The position numbers were made by a program, and so were the translations under genes. A stretch of 44,609 bases of DNA from Bacteroidia bacterium (GTDB taxonomy: Bacteria > Bacteroidota > Bacteroidia > Bacteroidales > CAJPTX01). This document shows positions 24,538 to 33,157 of the stretch, in pieces. Positions within the stretch are counted from its first letter, which is position 1, and each line of letters opens with the position of its first letter. The notes under the pieces were generated by a model. That model saw only the letters and a list, made by a program, of their open reading frames with translations. It was not told where the DNA came from and searched no databases. Location of the stretch: assembly GCA_905373475.1 (NCBI GenBank), contig CAJPTC010000023.1, positions 1-44,609 of the forward strand, given 5' to 3'.

Positions 24538-25356
24538 CTATCTCCGTACCCCGACAACCTGATTACTGTACTGTAAATCGAGGGTTGCATACTCGTCTAA
24601 CACATTGTCTTTGAGCAAGGAACGATAGGCAGAATAAAGTTTATTCATTTTGTATTCAAAATTATCAAGACTCCCCATTATGATGAGCTGACTTCCGAGT
24701 CGGGGCACAAGCTCTACATGCCCCCAATTTGCTACATAGACTTGGGCAAATTGCGAACGCCACAGCGGGTCGGCATTTAAGAACGTAAGAAACTGAAACA
24801 TCTGATTCCAACGCTCGTCGCGACATGCTATCACATCCTCTTCTTGGGGCAAAAGACCGCGTTGCTGAAACTTTTTTTCGAGGAGTCGTCCGCCCGACGG
24901 TAGCCCAATATTGCCAGTCACTAGAAGCACGCGAGCCGTGTAATTCCGGTCTACGGGGAACGTATATCCGTAACGATCTACATAACAAGAAGCGCCCGTA
25001 GCACTCACAATTCTGAATACGGGTTCGCGCTGCAACAGACGTACACGGAGATAGCCATCTACGCCATAATAGACCTGCGCCTCTCGCACACCACTAAGGT
25101 CGTTTAGGTTCGCTTCTAGTTCCGCCGTATTGATAGAGAGGAGCGGATAGCCCATTACGTTAGGGAAATTGTCCTGTATATAGCGTCGAATACGCGCCTT
25201 TGTGACAAAAGCGAGTTCGCCACTATCAAGGATCGTAATTTCAACACCGCGGCACAGTATAGCATCCGCTTGTCCGCCTGCGTAGTAAAAACCCGATACG
25301 AGAAAGACAAGAAATACAACAAAGAATACACGCGCTGCAATGGGCTTCCACTTCAT
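24538..25356 (-). CDS. ftsQ: Cell division protein FtsQ
   Basis: A 272-residue bitopic membrane protein: a short cytoplasmic start, one membrane segment (about 9-28), a POTRA-like region (about 35-110, ITILDSGELAFVTKARI then LSGVREAQVYY) and a beta domain. FtsQ links FtsB/FtsL to the early divisome. It overlaps murC by 4 nt (ATGA), so translation is coupled, and follows the standard Bacteroidota order. Sequence outside the POTRA is variable in the family; the assignment leans on position and topology. Confidence 0.9.
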   Translation of the reverse strand: MKWKPIAARVFFVVFLVFLVSGFYYAGGQADAILCRGVEITILDSGELAFVTKARIRRYIQDNFPNVMGYPLLSINTAELEANLNDLSGVREAQVYYGVDGYLRVRLLQREPVFRIVSATGASCYVDRYGYTFPVDRNYTARVLLVTGNIGLPSGGRLLEKKFQQRGLLPQEEDVIACRDERWNQMFQFLTFLNADPLWRSQFAQVYVANWGHVELVPRLGSQLIIMGSLDNFEYKMNKLYSAYRSLLKDNVLDEYATLDLQYSNQVVGVRR

Positions 25357-26753
25357 TGTTGTGCATCTTTCTTTTTAAGCGTTTCTACAATGCTCGTTGT
25401 CATAGCCCCTATGTTACCAGCTCCAAGAGTAAGGAGTATTTCAATCGGTAAAGCACTTAGCACTTGTGGCAGCTCTTCGGGCTGAACCAACATCTTTTCA
25501 ACATGATTAGGAACTAGCCCTAGCAACATCTCGGAGGATATTCCTGCAATGGGTTCTTCACGTGCGGAGTATATGGGAAGGAGCAACAAGGTATGCAAGT
25601 CGGACAGAGCAAATGCAAAATCGTGTGCAAAATCGCGCGTTCGTGTATAGAGGTGTGGCTGAAAGATGCCCGTTAGTCTTCTATTCGGGTAACGTTTCCG
25701 AGTGGCAGAGATGATTGATTTCAGTTCGTCGGGGTGGTGCGCATAGTCGTCAATATAGACCATTTTGTCGGACTCGTAGCAAATCTCATATCTACGTTGC
25801 ACACCTCGGAAATCGCGCAAAGTGGGTATAATCGTTTTTAGGTCAATGCCTACCTGCGCACAAGCAATTAGCGCCGCCATTGCATTCTCTACGTTGTAGT
25901 TGCCTGGAATACCGAGCTCTACCTCAAATGCCTCGTAGCGGCCGTGAAAAACGAAACGTGTTTGTCCGCCCTTACCTACAATATCCGAAGCCCAGTAATC
26001 GCAATCATCGGTGTAGCCATACGTGGTAATTTCGAGCCCCTGATCAAGAAAATACTCTTGCGCAGACTGCTGTACGATAATCTGCTGTCGTACATTTTGT
26101 TTTGCAAACTGTCGGAAAGTCTGCACAAGGTTATCGAAAGTGCCATAGACGTCGAGATGATCGGCAGCCATCGATGTAACAATCGTTACGTAGGGGTTCA
26201 GTTGGAGAAAGCTTCTGTCGTATTCATCGGCTTCCACCACGAGATTGTGTTGCCCCTTATCGCCCAAATAGAGATTAGAATCCACATTGAGGCTAATGCC
26301 GCCCATGAACGCATCGCATCCCTGACTCTGCGAAAGCAGGTACATCAGCAGCGTTGTTGTGGTCGTTTTCCCGTGCGCTCCCGAAACAGCAAAAACACGA
26401 TAGGAACGAGCAAGAACCCCTAGCACTTCGGCACGTTTATAGAGCCGATAGCCTAACGAGCGGAAATAGGCTATTTCCTCAGCATTCTGTGGCAGGGCAG
26501 GGGTGTAAATTATCAACGTCCGTTCATCGAAGTGCTGGAACTGCGAAGGTATCAGGGTAGGATCGTCCAGATAATGTATGCTGGCTCCTTCCGTTTCCAG
26601 CTGACGCGTTAGCGGCGTTTCGGTCTGATCATACCCCGCTACGACTTTGCCGTAATGCATGAAATATCGAGCAAGAGCGCTCATTCCTATGCCCCCGATC
26701 CCCAGGAAATAGACACTCTCTACGGTCGAAAAGTTTAGATCTACAGTCTCCAT
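25353..26753 (-). CDS. murC: UDP-N-acetylmuramate--L-alanine ligase
   Basis: This 466-residue Mur ligase adds L-alanine to UDP-N-acetylmuramic acid. The N-terminal domain has FLGIGGIGMSALA, the ATP loop is GAHGKTTTTTLL, and the central domain contains VVEADEYDRSFLQL and the DHLDVYG segment; IDDYAHHPDEL and GIFQPHLYTRTRDF mark the C-terminal domain. Length is normal. It starts 82 nt after murG, the largest gap between mur genes here, where I see no exact promoter box, and its stop overlaps the ftsQ start. Confidence 0.97.
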   Translation of the reverse strand: METVDLNFSTVESVYFLGIGGIGMSALARYFMHYGKVVAGYDQTETPLTRQLETEGASIHYLDDPTLIPSQFQHFDERTLIIYTPALPQNAEEIAYFRSLGYRLYKRAEVLGVLARSYRVFAVSGAHGKTTTTTLLMYLLSQSQGCDAFMGGISLNVDSNLYLGDKGQHNLVVEADEYDRSFLQLNPYVTIVTSMAADHLDVYGTFDNLVQTFRQFAKQNVRQQIIVQQSAQEYFLDQGLEITTYGYTDDCDYWASDIVGKGGQTRFVFHGRYEAFEVELGIPGNYNVENAMAALIACAQVGIDLKTIIPTLRDFRGVQRRYEICYESDKMVYIDDYAHHPDELKSIISATRKRYPNRRLTGIFQPHLYTRTRDFAHDFAFALSDLHTLLLLPIYSAREEPIAGISSEMLLGLVPNHVEKMLVQPEELPQVLSALPIEILLTLGAGNIGAMTTSIVETLKKKDAQQ

Positions 26754-26835
26754 TTCGCAACGCGTACTCCGATTTATCTTCTTTATAGTTGTAACAGCGA
26801 AATGCGCAAAATATTTTTACGTATTTTCTGCAATG

Positions 26836-27942
26836 CTATTTATCGCCCAAAGCCACAATCTGTGACGCTATTTCGGCAGAAGCCTTGGGGCGCGCCAGTT
26901 CGCGGAGTGCAAGATGCATTGCTTCCTTACGCCGATCGTCGGTCAGCAGATTTTCTATTTCTCTCCACAAACGAGTAGAGGCATCTGCCTCGCGGATCAG
27001 TAATGCAGCACCGCGCTCCTCTAGTACCCTAGCATTCTTCGTCTGATGATCTTCGGCAACATAGGGCGATGGCACTAGAATTACAGGTTTTGCCACAATA
27101 CATAGTTCTGAAATAGCGATAGCGCCTGCGCGCGACACAATGAGATCGGCAGCTGCGTAAGCACACTCCATACGCGTAATAAACGCAGTCGGTTCTATAT
27201 TTTTCACCCCCGCTTCAGCTACACGTGCACGCATAGCCTCGAAGTCGCCTGCTCCAGTCTGCAACAAGATGGTCAGCTCGGGGTGCAATGCAATCTCCTG
27301 CGCATGGTCTAGAATCGCCTCGGTTAATTTCCGAGCTCCTAGACTCCCTCCTACCACCAAAATATTTCTGGTTTCGGCAGGTATACCTATCGCAGCACAA
27401 GCTTCGTCGCGAGGAGGCAATGCACGCAATAACTCTTCCCGTACAGGGTTGCCCGTAAATACTATTTTTTCAGCGGGGAAATAGCGCTCCATATTGGGAT
27501 AGGCGACAGCTATGCGTTGTACTTTACGCGCCAGCATTCGGTTGGCCTTCCCCGCATAGCTGTTCTGCTCTTGTATAAAGGTGGGGATTTTGTATTTCTG
27601 CGCCGCTTGCATTGCGGGCACACTAGCATAGCCCCCAACACCCACTACGACGTCTGGCGCAAAAGCGCGCAACACCTTTTCAGCCTTACGGTTACTCCTG
27701 TACCAATGAAGCAGAAAACGAAAGAGAGCTATTGGTGTTTTGCGACGCGGTACACCCTGTATGGGGAGTCCTACAATCTGAAAACCAGCTGCAGGTACTT
27801 TTTCCATCTCCATGCGCCCCTCTGCCCCCACGAAGAGGAGTTCGAGTTCTGGGTTTATTTGTTTTAATGCCTTTGCAATAGCTATGGCAGGGAAAATATG
27901 CCCCCCCGTGCCCCCGCCTGCTATCATAACCTTATGCAACAT
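26836..27942 (-). CDS. murG: UDP-N-acetylglucosamine--lipid-I N-acetylglucosaminyltransferase
   Basis: MurG turns lipid I into lipid II at the inner face of the membrane. The product begins with the donor/acceptor loop MIAGGGTGGHIFPAIAIA, has GVGGYASVPAM and GGSLGARKL in the two halves, and RAGAIAISEL plus PSPYVAEDHQTKNA near the UDP-GlcNAc site. The ATG at 27942 is chosen because AGGAG lies about 9 nt upstream and gives a standard N-terminus; longer in-frame starts at 27960 and 27990 sit deeper inside ftsW. With this start the gene overlaps ftsW by 11 nt. Confidence 0.96.
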   Translation of the reverse strand: MLHKVMIAGGGTGGHIFPAIAIAKALKQINPELELLFVGAEGRMEMEKVPAAGFQIVGLPIQGVPRRKTPIALFRFLLHWYRSNRKAEKVLRAFAPDVVVGVGGYASVPAMQAAQKYKIPTFIQEQNSYAGKANRMLARKVQRIAVAYPNMERYFPAEKIVFTGNPVREELLRALPPRDEACAAIGIPAETRNILVVGGSLGARKLTEAILDHAQEIALHPELTILLQTGAGDFEAMRARVAEAGVKNIEPTAFITRMECAYAAADLIVSRAGAIAISELCIVAKPVILVPSPYVAEDHQTKNARVLEERGAALLIREADASTRLWREIENLLTDDRRKEAMHLALRELARPKASAEIASQIVALGDK

Positions 27943-29095
27943 CGCGCACCTCTCCTTCATACAATTCTTTTTTCTGCTGGCGCGCCACACTCTGTATCAT
28001 CCCCAACTCAATACACGTGGCAAGGACAGAAGAACCACCCATACTCACCAAGGGCAAGGGCAAGCCCGTTACAGGTCCCCAGCCAATAGAGATGGCAATA
28101 TGAACAAAAGCTTGCAGCACGATTAGAATACCAAACCCCGCACAAAGGTAAGTATGATAGGGTTTACGGCTCGCACGCATTATGGCGTAAATACGGAATA
28201 GAAGCCAAATATAGAGCCCCATTACGATGATAGCCAATATGAGCCCCCCCTCCTCCACAAGGCTCGCAAAAATAAAGTCAGAGTAGCTTTCGGGGAGTAC
28301 CAAACGTTGCATACTATTCCCAGGCCCTTTCCCCCACAACAGGCCATTAGCAATCGCTATTTTAGCATGGAGTCCTTGGAAATTGTCGCCGCCCGCGTTC
28401 CAGAATGTGTCCCAACGACTTGCCCATGTGGCAACGCGCGTAGAGAACGGGAAGTAGGGAGCTAATTTTATAAATGCCACCAAGCTCCCAACTGCTAAAA
28501 GCAGTACATACAACAAGTAGCGCCACTTGATATTGCCAATCATGAGCAAAATGAAACAGGACAACCCTACCAGCACCGCAGTACTGAAATTGGCAAAAAG
28601 GATGAGGACACAAATAGCCCCAATAGCAAAAACCAGCGGGAAAAGCACGTAGGAAAAGCTCTTGAGTTGCTCTCGCTTCTCGGCAAGAGTAATGGCTATG
28701 TAGAGAATTAGGGGTATACGAACAAAATCGGAAGGTTGAAGTGTGACACCTAACACTTGCGTCCAACGTCGCGCACTATTGGCTTCCATCCCGAAAACGA
28801 GCGTTGCGCCCAACCATATTCCCATAGCCAAGAGGGCGGGAACTACCAAACGGGCATAAGCGCCTGTAGGGAACATGTGTACCAGAAACATGGCGAATCC
28901 CCCAAAAGCAAGCAAAAGAATCTGTTTCAAGAGATAGTGTTCGGTATCTCCGCCCGCAATACGATAGGCTAGCGAAGCCGTTGTGCTATACACCTCAACA
29001 ATAGAGATGAGCATGAGGACAAGCACGATGATCCAGATCTGCCGATCACCGCGGAAAAGATAGTTCCCTTTACTCAGGTGCTGTTCTTTTTTCAT
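27932..29095 (-). CDS. ftsW: SEDS-family peptidoglycan polymerase FtsW
   Basis: The 387-residue protein is polytopic, with about ten hydrophobic segments, and belongs to the SEDS family that polymerises lipid II together with a class B penicillin-binding protein. Conserved segments include the end of TM4-like region, the large external loop with ANGLLWGKGPGNSMQRLVLPE, and the C-terminal GLPLPLVSMGGSS. Placed between murD and murG and with ftsI four genes upstream, it is FtsW (septal) rather than RodA. It overlaps murD by 4 nt and murG by 11 nt. Confidence 0.95.
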   Translation of the reverse strand: MKKEQHLSKGNYLFRGDRQIWIIVLVLMLISIVEVYSTTASLAYRIAGGDTEHYLLKQILLLAFGGFAMFLVHMFPTGAYARLVVPALLAMGIWLGATLVFGMEANSARRWTQVLGVTLQPSDFVRIPLILYIAITLAEKREQLKSFSYVLFPLVFAIGAICVLILFANFSTAVLVGLSCFILLMIGNIKWRYLLYVLLLAVGSLVAFIKLAPYFPFSTRVATWASRWDTFWNAGGDNFQGLHAKIAIANGLLWGKGPGNSMQRLVLPESYSDFIFASLVEEGGLILAIIVMGLYIWLLFRIYAIMRASRKPYHTYLCAGFGILIVLQAFVHIAISIGWGPVTGLPLPLVSMGGSSVLATCIELGMIQSVARQQKKELYEGEVRDVA

Positions 29096-30432
29096 AACGC
29101 AACAACCGCCTGTTTAAACAATCGCCCGCGCTCCTCGTAATTCTTAAACAAATCGAAACTAGCGCAGGCGGGCGACAGAAGCACCGTATCGCCACTATGT
29201 GCAAATTGCGCCGCAGCAGCCACAGCAGCCTCTGCCGAACGGACTTCTACTAGGTTTTCTACCAAATCGCCAAAATCGCGCTTTAGTTTCGCGTTGTCAA
29301 CACCTAGACAGATAAGCGTATGCACTTTCTCCTTCACAAAAGGCTGTAAAGGGGCATAGTCGTTCCCTTTATCCGTTCCGCCCGCAATCCAGACCACTGG
29401 GGTTGTCATACTCTCGAGGGCATACCAAGCAGAATCTACATTCGTAGCTTTGGAGTCATTTATGTAGCGCACCCCTTTCCATTCTCGTACAAACTCCAAA
29501 CGGTGCTCAATACCTTCGAACGTATGCAACACCTCTTGCACCGTAATAGGCGCAATACCACACAGTGTTGCAGCCATGGCAGCTGCGAGCGAGTTGTAAA
29601 CGTTGTGCTTCCCTTTCAATGACAACTCGCTAATGGGTATTTGCCATTCTCCTGCCTTTAGGGCGATGTGCAATGTGCCCGCCTGTACGTAGCCCCCTTG
29701 CTGCAAAATGCCCGCTTGAGAAAAATATGCGCAATCTGCCGTTAGCGCATGTTCTGCCAAGTAACCCTTTATCTCTGCATCGTCCGCATTAAGAAGCAGC
29801 GTATCGCCATGCTTCATATTCTGCGCTACACGGAATTTGGAGGCAACGTAATTCTCCATCTTGTGATCGTAGCGATCGAGGTGATCGGGAGTTATGTTTA
29901 AGAGAATTGCTATGTCTGCCTTAAAATCAAACATCCCATCGAGCTGAAAGCTACTAAGCTCGAGCACGTAATAATCGTAGTGCCCGTCTGCCACCATACG
30001 AGCCAGGCTCATCCCTACGTTGCCCGCCATCCCTACATTCAAACCGCCTGCGCGGAAAATTTCGTAAACAAGGTTCGTGGTAGTCGTTTTACCGTTGCTC
30101 CCCGTAATACAAACCCACTTCGCCGTAGGTGCAAAGGGCGCCGCAAACTCAATCTCGGAGATTATCTTGCACCCTGCCTGTTTCAAGCTTACAACCACGG
30201 GGGCACTGTCGGGGATTCCAGGGCTTTTTACTACCACTTTCGCCCCCTGCATACGCGCCACCGTATGTTGCCCCTCCTCAAAATCAATCCCCCAAGCTAC
30301 AAGCTCTTTTTTATGCTCGGGGGTAATTGTTCCCGAATCACTTAAAAAGACATCATAGCCCTTTTTCTGCGCCAAATAGGCAGCACCCATACCACTTTCA
30401 CCAGCACCGAGTACAACGACTAATTCTGCCAT
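29092..30432 (-). CDS. murD: UDP-N-acetylmuramoylalanine--D-glutamate ligase
   Basis: A 446-residue Mur ligase that adds D-glutamate. The sequence begins VVVLGAGESGMGAA, has the ATP loop GSNGKTTTTNLV, the central LELSSFQLDGM segment, NITPDHLDRY, and a C-terminal domain with YINDSKATNVDSAWYAL and LLSPACASFDLFKNYEERG, all diagnostic of MurD. It begins 13 nt after mraY and overlaps ftsW by 4 nt. Confidence 0.97.
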   Translation of the reverse strand: MAELVVVLGAGESGMGAAYLAQKKGYDVFLSDSGTITPEHKKELVAWGIDFEEGQHTVARMQGAKVVVKSPGIPDSAPVVVSLKQAGCKIISEIEFAAPFAPTAKWVCITGSNGKTTTTNLVYEIFRAGGLNVGMAGNVGMSLARMVADGHYDYYVLELSSFQLDGMFDFKADIAILLNITPDHLDRYDHKMENYVASKFRVAQNMKHGDTLLLNADDAEIKGYLAEHALTADCAYFSQAGILQQGGYVQAGTLHIALKAGEWQIPISELSLKGKHNVYNSLAAAMAATLCGIAPITVQEVLHTFEGIEHRLEFVREWKGVRYINDSKATNVDSAWYALESMTTPVVWIAGGTDKGNDYAPLQPFVKEKVHTLICLGVDNAKLKRDFGDLVENLVEVRSAEAAVAAAAQFAHSGDTVLLSPACASFDLFKNYEERGRLFKQAVVAL

Positions 30433-30445
30433 CTCCTGCTTGTTC

Positions 30446-31669
30446 CTAACGAATTTTCAAAGTTACAATCGTCAACACTGCCAAAAGAAGCCCCACAATC
30501 CAAAATCGGAGTACAATTCGTGGCTCGGGAATTCCCTTTTTCTGATAATGATGATGGAGTGGCGACATGAGAAAAATGCGCCTACCTTCGCCATAACGTA
30601 TGCGTGTGAACTTAAAGTAGCTCACCTGCAGCATTACAGAGAGGCTTTCAACCAAAAAGACGCCACAAAGAATGGGAAGCAGCAATTCCTTTCGTACGAG
30701 AATAGCAAACACGCCTATTACGCCGCCAATGGTCAGACTCCCCGTATCGCCCATAAAGATGCGAGCAGGGAAACCATTAAACCAGAGAAAGCCCACCAGA
30801 GCACCGACAAAAGCCCCCATAAAGACCATCAGTTCCCCAATATTGGGAATGTGCGCTATGTTGAGATAACTTGCATAAATCACATTACCCGAGAGGTAGG
30901 CAAACAAACCTAGTACTGCCACAATAGGTACGCTAACACCCGCAGCAAGCCCATCTAGTCCGTCGGTCAGATTCGCTCCATTAGATACGGCCGTTACTAT
31001 TATCACCACAATGACTGCAAATATTAACCATGCAACAACTTTGCCCGTAGTGCCCTCTATGGGCACTAGCCAATGGTAATCGAACTCATTGTTCTTAACA
31101 AAGGGAATCGTAGTGGTCAGGTCTTTCTCGAGGGTTGGGGCTATGGTTTCTGCCACTTCGGTGCTTACAACCGCTTCAGGTTTTGCATTACGGGCACGTA
31201 CCCCCGTTTCGGGACTCAGAAAAAGAACGAGCGCTACAAAAAGTCCTAAGACGATTTGCCCGAAAACTTTATACCGCCCCTTAAGTCCCGCCTTCTTGTG
31301 CTTAAAAACCTTTATATAGTCGTCTAGACCACCTAAAAGCCCCAACCAGACAGTCGCCACGAGCATTATGAGCACGTAGGCGTTGGTAAGATTGGCTAAT
31401 AGCAACGTAGGAATGAGTGTAGCCCCTACAATGAGCAGACCACCCATCGTAGGAGTGCCCTGTTTCGTTTTTTGACCCTCAAGCCCCAAATCGCGGATTT
31501 CTTCCCCTATCTGATTCTTGCGTAGAGCTCGGATAAGCGGTTCACCGAATACGAGTAACAACAACAGTGCTAAAAGGAAAGCCATGCCCGTACGAAACGA
31601 GAGGTAATACAAAAGCCCTAAGCCTGGGATATCCCACCCCTCAAAAAGTACATACAAGTGATAGAACAT
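30446..31669 (-). CDS. mraY: Phospho-N-acetylmuramoyl-pentapeptide-transferase
   Basis: MraY joins the UDP-MurNAc-pentapeptide to undecaprenyl phosphate, giving lipid I. The 407-residue integral membrane protein has the catalytic acidic motifs GLDDYIK and NLTDGLDGLAAG and the HHHYQKKG motif near the C-terminus. It is longer than E. coli MraY (360) because of a loop of about 50 residues around 165-215 that is typical of Bacteroidota. It lies 12 nt after murE and 13 nt before murD. Confidence 0.97.
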   Translation of the reverse strand: MFYHLYVLFEGWDIPGLGLLYYLSFRTGMAFLLALLLLLVFGEPLIRALRKNQIGEEIRDLGLEGQKTKQGTPTMGGLLIVGATLIPTLLLANLTNAYVLIMLVATVWLGLLGGLDDYIKVFKHKKAGLKGRYKVFGQIVLGLFVALVLFLSPETGVRARNAKPEAVVSTEVAETIAPTLEKDLTTTIPFVKNNEFDYHWLVPIEGTTGKVVAWLIFAVIVVIIVTAVSNGANLTDGLDGLAAGVSVPIVAVLGLFAYLSGNVIYASYLNIAHIPNIGELMVFMGAFVGALVGFLWFNGFPARIFMGDTGSLTIGGVIGVFAILVRKELLLPILCGVFLVESLSVMLQVSYFKFTRIRYGEGRRIFLMSPLHHHYQKKGIPEPRIVLRFWIVGLLLAVLTIVTLKIR

Positions 31670-31681
31670 TGCTTCCCCTCC

Positions 31682-33157
31682 TTATCGTATTTTTTCTAGC
31701 GCAAGACGCAGCTCCGTTACATCGTCAAAGGGGAATTTTTCGTCGCCAATCTGCTGATAGGCTTCGTGTCCTTTCCCCGCCACCAATACAAAATCGCCTT
31801 GACTAGACAGCGCCACAGCCATTCGTATCGCCTCGCGCCGATCCACGTTACAAAAGACGTTGGCACGCAGCTCTGAAGGTATTCCCTCATACATTTGAGC
31901 TATAATGTCTTCGGGTTTCTCGTGCCGAGGGTTGTCTGAGGTAAGCACTAACTTTTTGCAATATTTTATAGCCGCCGCAGCCATGAGCGGACGTTTGCCA
32001 GAATCGCGATCGCCGCCTGCCCCCACTACGCCGATAATAGACGCCCCCTTCGGAAGTATTGCAGTGAGGGTATCTAATACCTTTTCAAGGGCATCGGGAG
32101 TATGGGCAAAATCGACAACTCCTACACGGTTCTGTATTACACAGTATTCCAAACGCCCACGTACAGGCCGCAACAGAGTAAGCACACGCAACACCTCCGC
32201 AGAGTCAAAACCAAGCAAACAAGCAGCGCCATACACAGCACTAATGTTATAAGCGTTGAAACGCCCAAGCAGGGGCAAATACAAATCTGCCCCATTGATG
32301 CGGAGATGCATCCCCGCTAGTTCCTGACTCAGCAGTTCGCACTTAACATACGCCAGATTGGTAAGCGAATAGTACTCCTTGCGCGCCTTGCAATTCTGTA
32401 GCATGAACGTGCCATTGGGGTCGTCTAGATTAGAGAGTGCAAAACTGGTTGGCGGCAGAGCATCAAAAAACATTTTCTTCGCATCTCGGTAGGCTTGCAA
32501 CGTTCCATGATAATCGAGATGATCGCGCGTAAGGTTGGTAAATATTCCGCCCGCAAAGAAAACTCCCGCTACTCGGTGTTGTACTAAAGCATGCGAACTA
32601 ACCTCCATGAAAGCATAACGGCAGCCCGCAGCCACCATACGCGCCAAAAGTTCGTGCAATTCGTGCGGTGCTGGTGTCGTAAAAGCTGTAGGTTCTACCT
32701 CGGAGTGAATGCGGTTCTCTACGGTAGATATCAACCCCGCTTTTTCGCCCATTTCCTCGACAAGATGGTAGAGAAAAGTGGCAATTGAAGTTTTGCCATT
32801 CGTACCCGTTACACCCACAAGCTTGAGCTGTTTACTCGGGTTGCCGTAAAAGTTTCCGACCATAACACCCAATGCAACGGCTGAGTCGGGCACTTGGAGA
32901 TAAGCTACCTCCTCACTGTAATTTTTGCACTCCTGCTGGTGTACAATGAGTCTGGCACCCTGCGCAATGGCTTTCTCTATAAATTCGTGTCCATCCGTCT
33001 GTGTGCCCGCAATAGCTACAAAAGCGCCGCCAGCCACGACCTTGCGAGAGTCTGCGGTAATATCGGCAACTGCGCTTGGCAACGAACCGTGCTGTCGTAT
33101 CACGGTAACACCTGCCAATAAATCGGTCACAGCCGTATGCTTTACTAGTTCACTCAT
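31682..33157 (-). CDS. murE: UDP-N-acetylmuramoyl-L-alanyl-D-glutamate--diaminopimelate ligase
   Basis: This 491-residue Mur ligase adds the third residue of the stem peptide. The ATP loop is GVTGTNGKTS, followed by FMEVSSHAL and TNLTRDHLDYH; the C-terminal domain has VVDFAHTPDALEKVL and GAGGDRDSGKRPLM. The DNPR motif in LTSDNPRHEKPEDI is the diaminopimelate-recognising signature, so the peptidoglycan is predicted to carry diaminopimelate rather than lysine. Its start overlaps the ftsI stop by 4 nt. No murF is present in this cluster. Confidence 0.97.
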   Translation of the reverse strand: MSELVKHTAVTDLLAGVTVIRQHGSLPSAVADITADSRKVVAGGAFVAIAGTQTDGHEFIEKAIAQGARLIVHQQECKNYSEEVAYLQVPDSAVALGVMVGNFYGNPSKQLKLVGVTGTNGKTSIATFLYHLVEEMGEKAGLISTVENRIHSEVEPTAFTTPAPHELHELLARMVAAGCRYAFMEVSSHALVQHRVAGVFFAGGIFTNLTRDHLDYHGTLQAYRDAKKMFFDALPPTSFALSNLDDPNGTFMLQNCKARKEYYSLTNLAYVKCELLSQELAGMHLRINGADLYLPLLGRFNAYNISAVYGAACLLGFDSAEVLRVLTLLRPVRGRLEYCVIQNRVGVVDFAHTPDALEKVLDTLTAILPKGASIIGVVGAGGDRDSGKRPLMAAAAIKYCKKLVLTSDNPRHEKPEDIIAQMYEGIPSELRANVFCNVDRREAIRMAVALSSQGDFVLVAGKGHEAYQQIGDEKFPFDDVTELRLALEKIR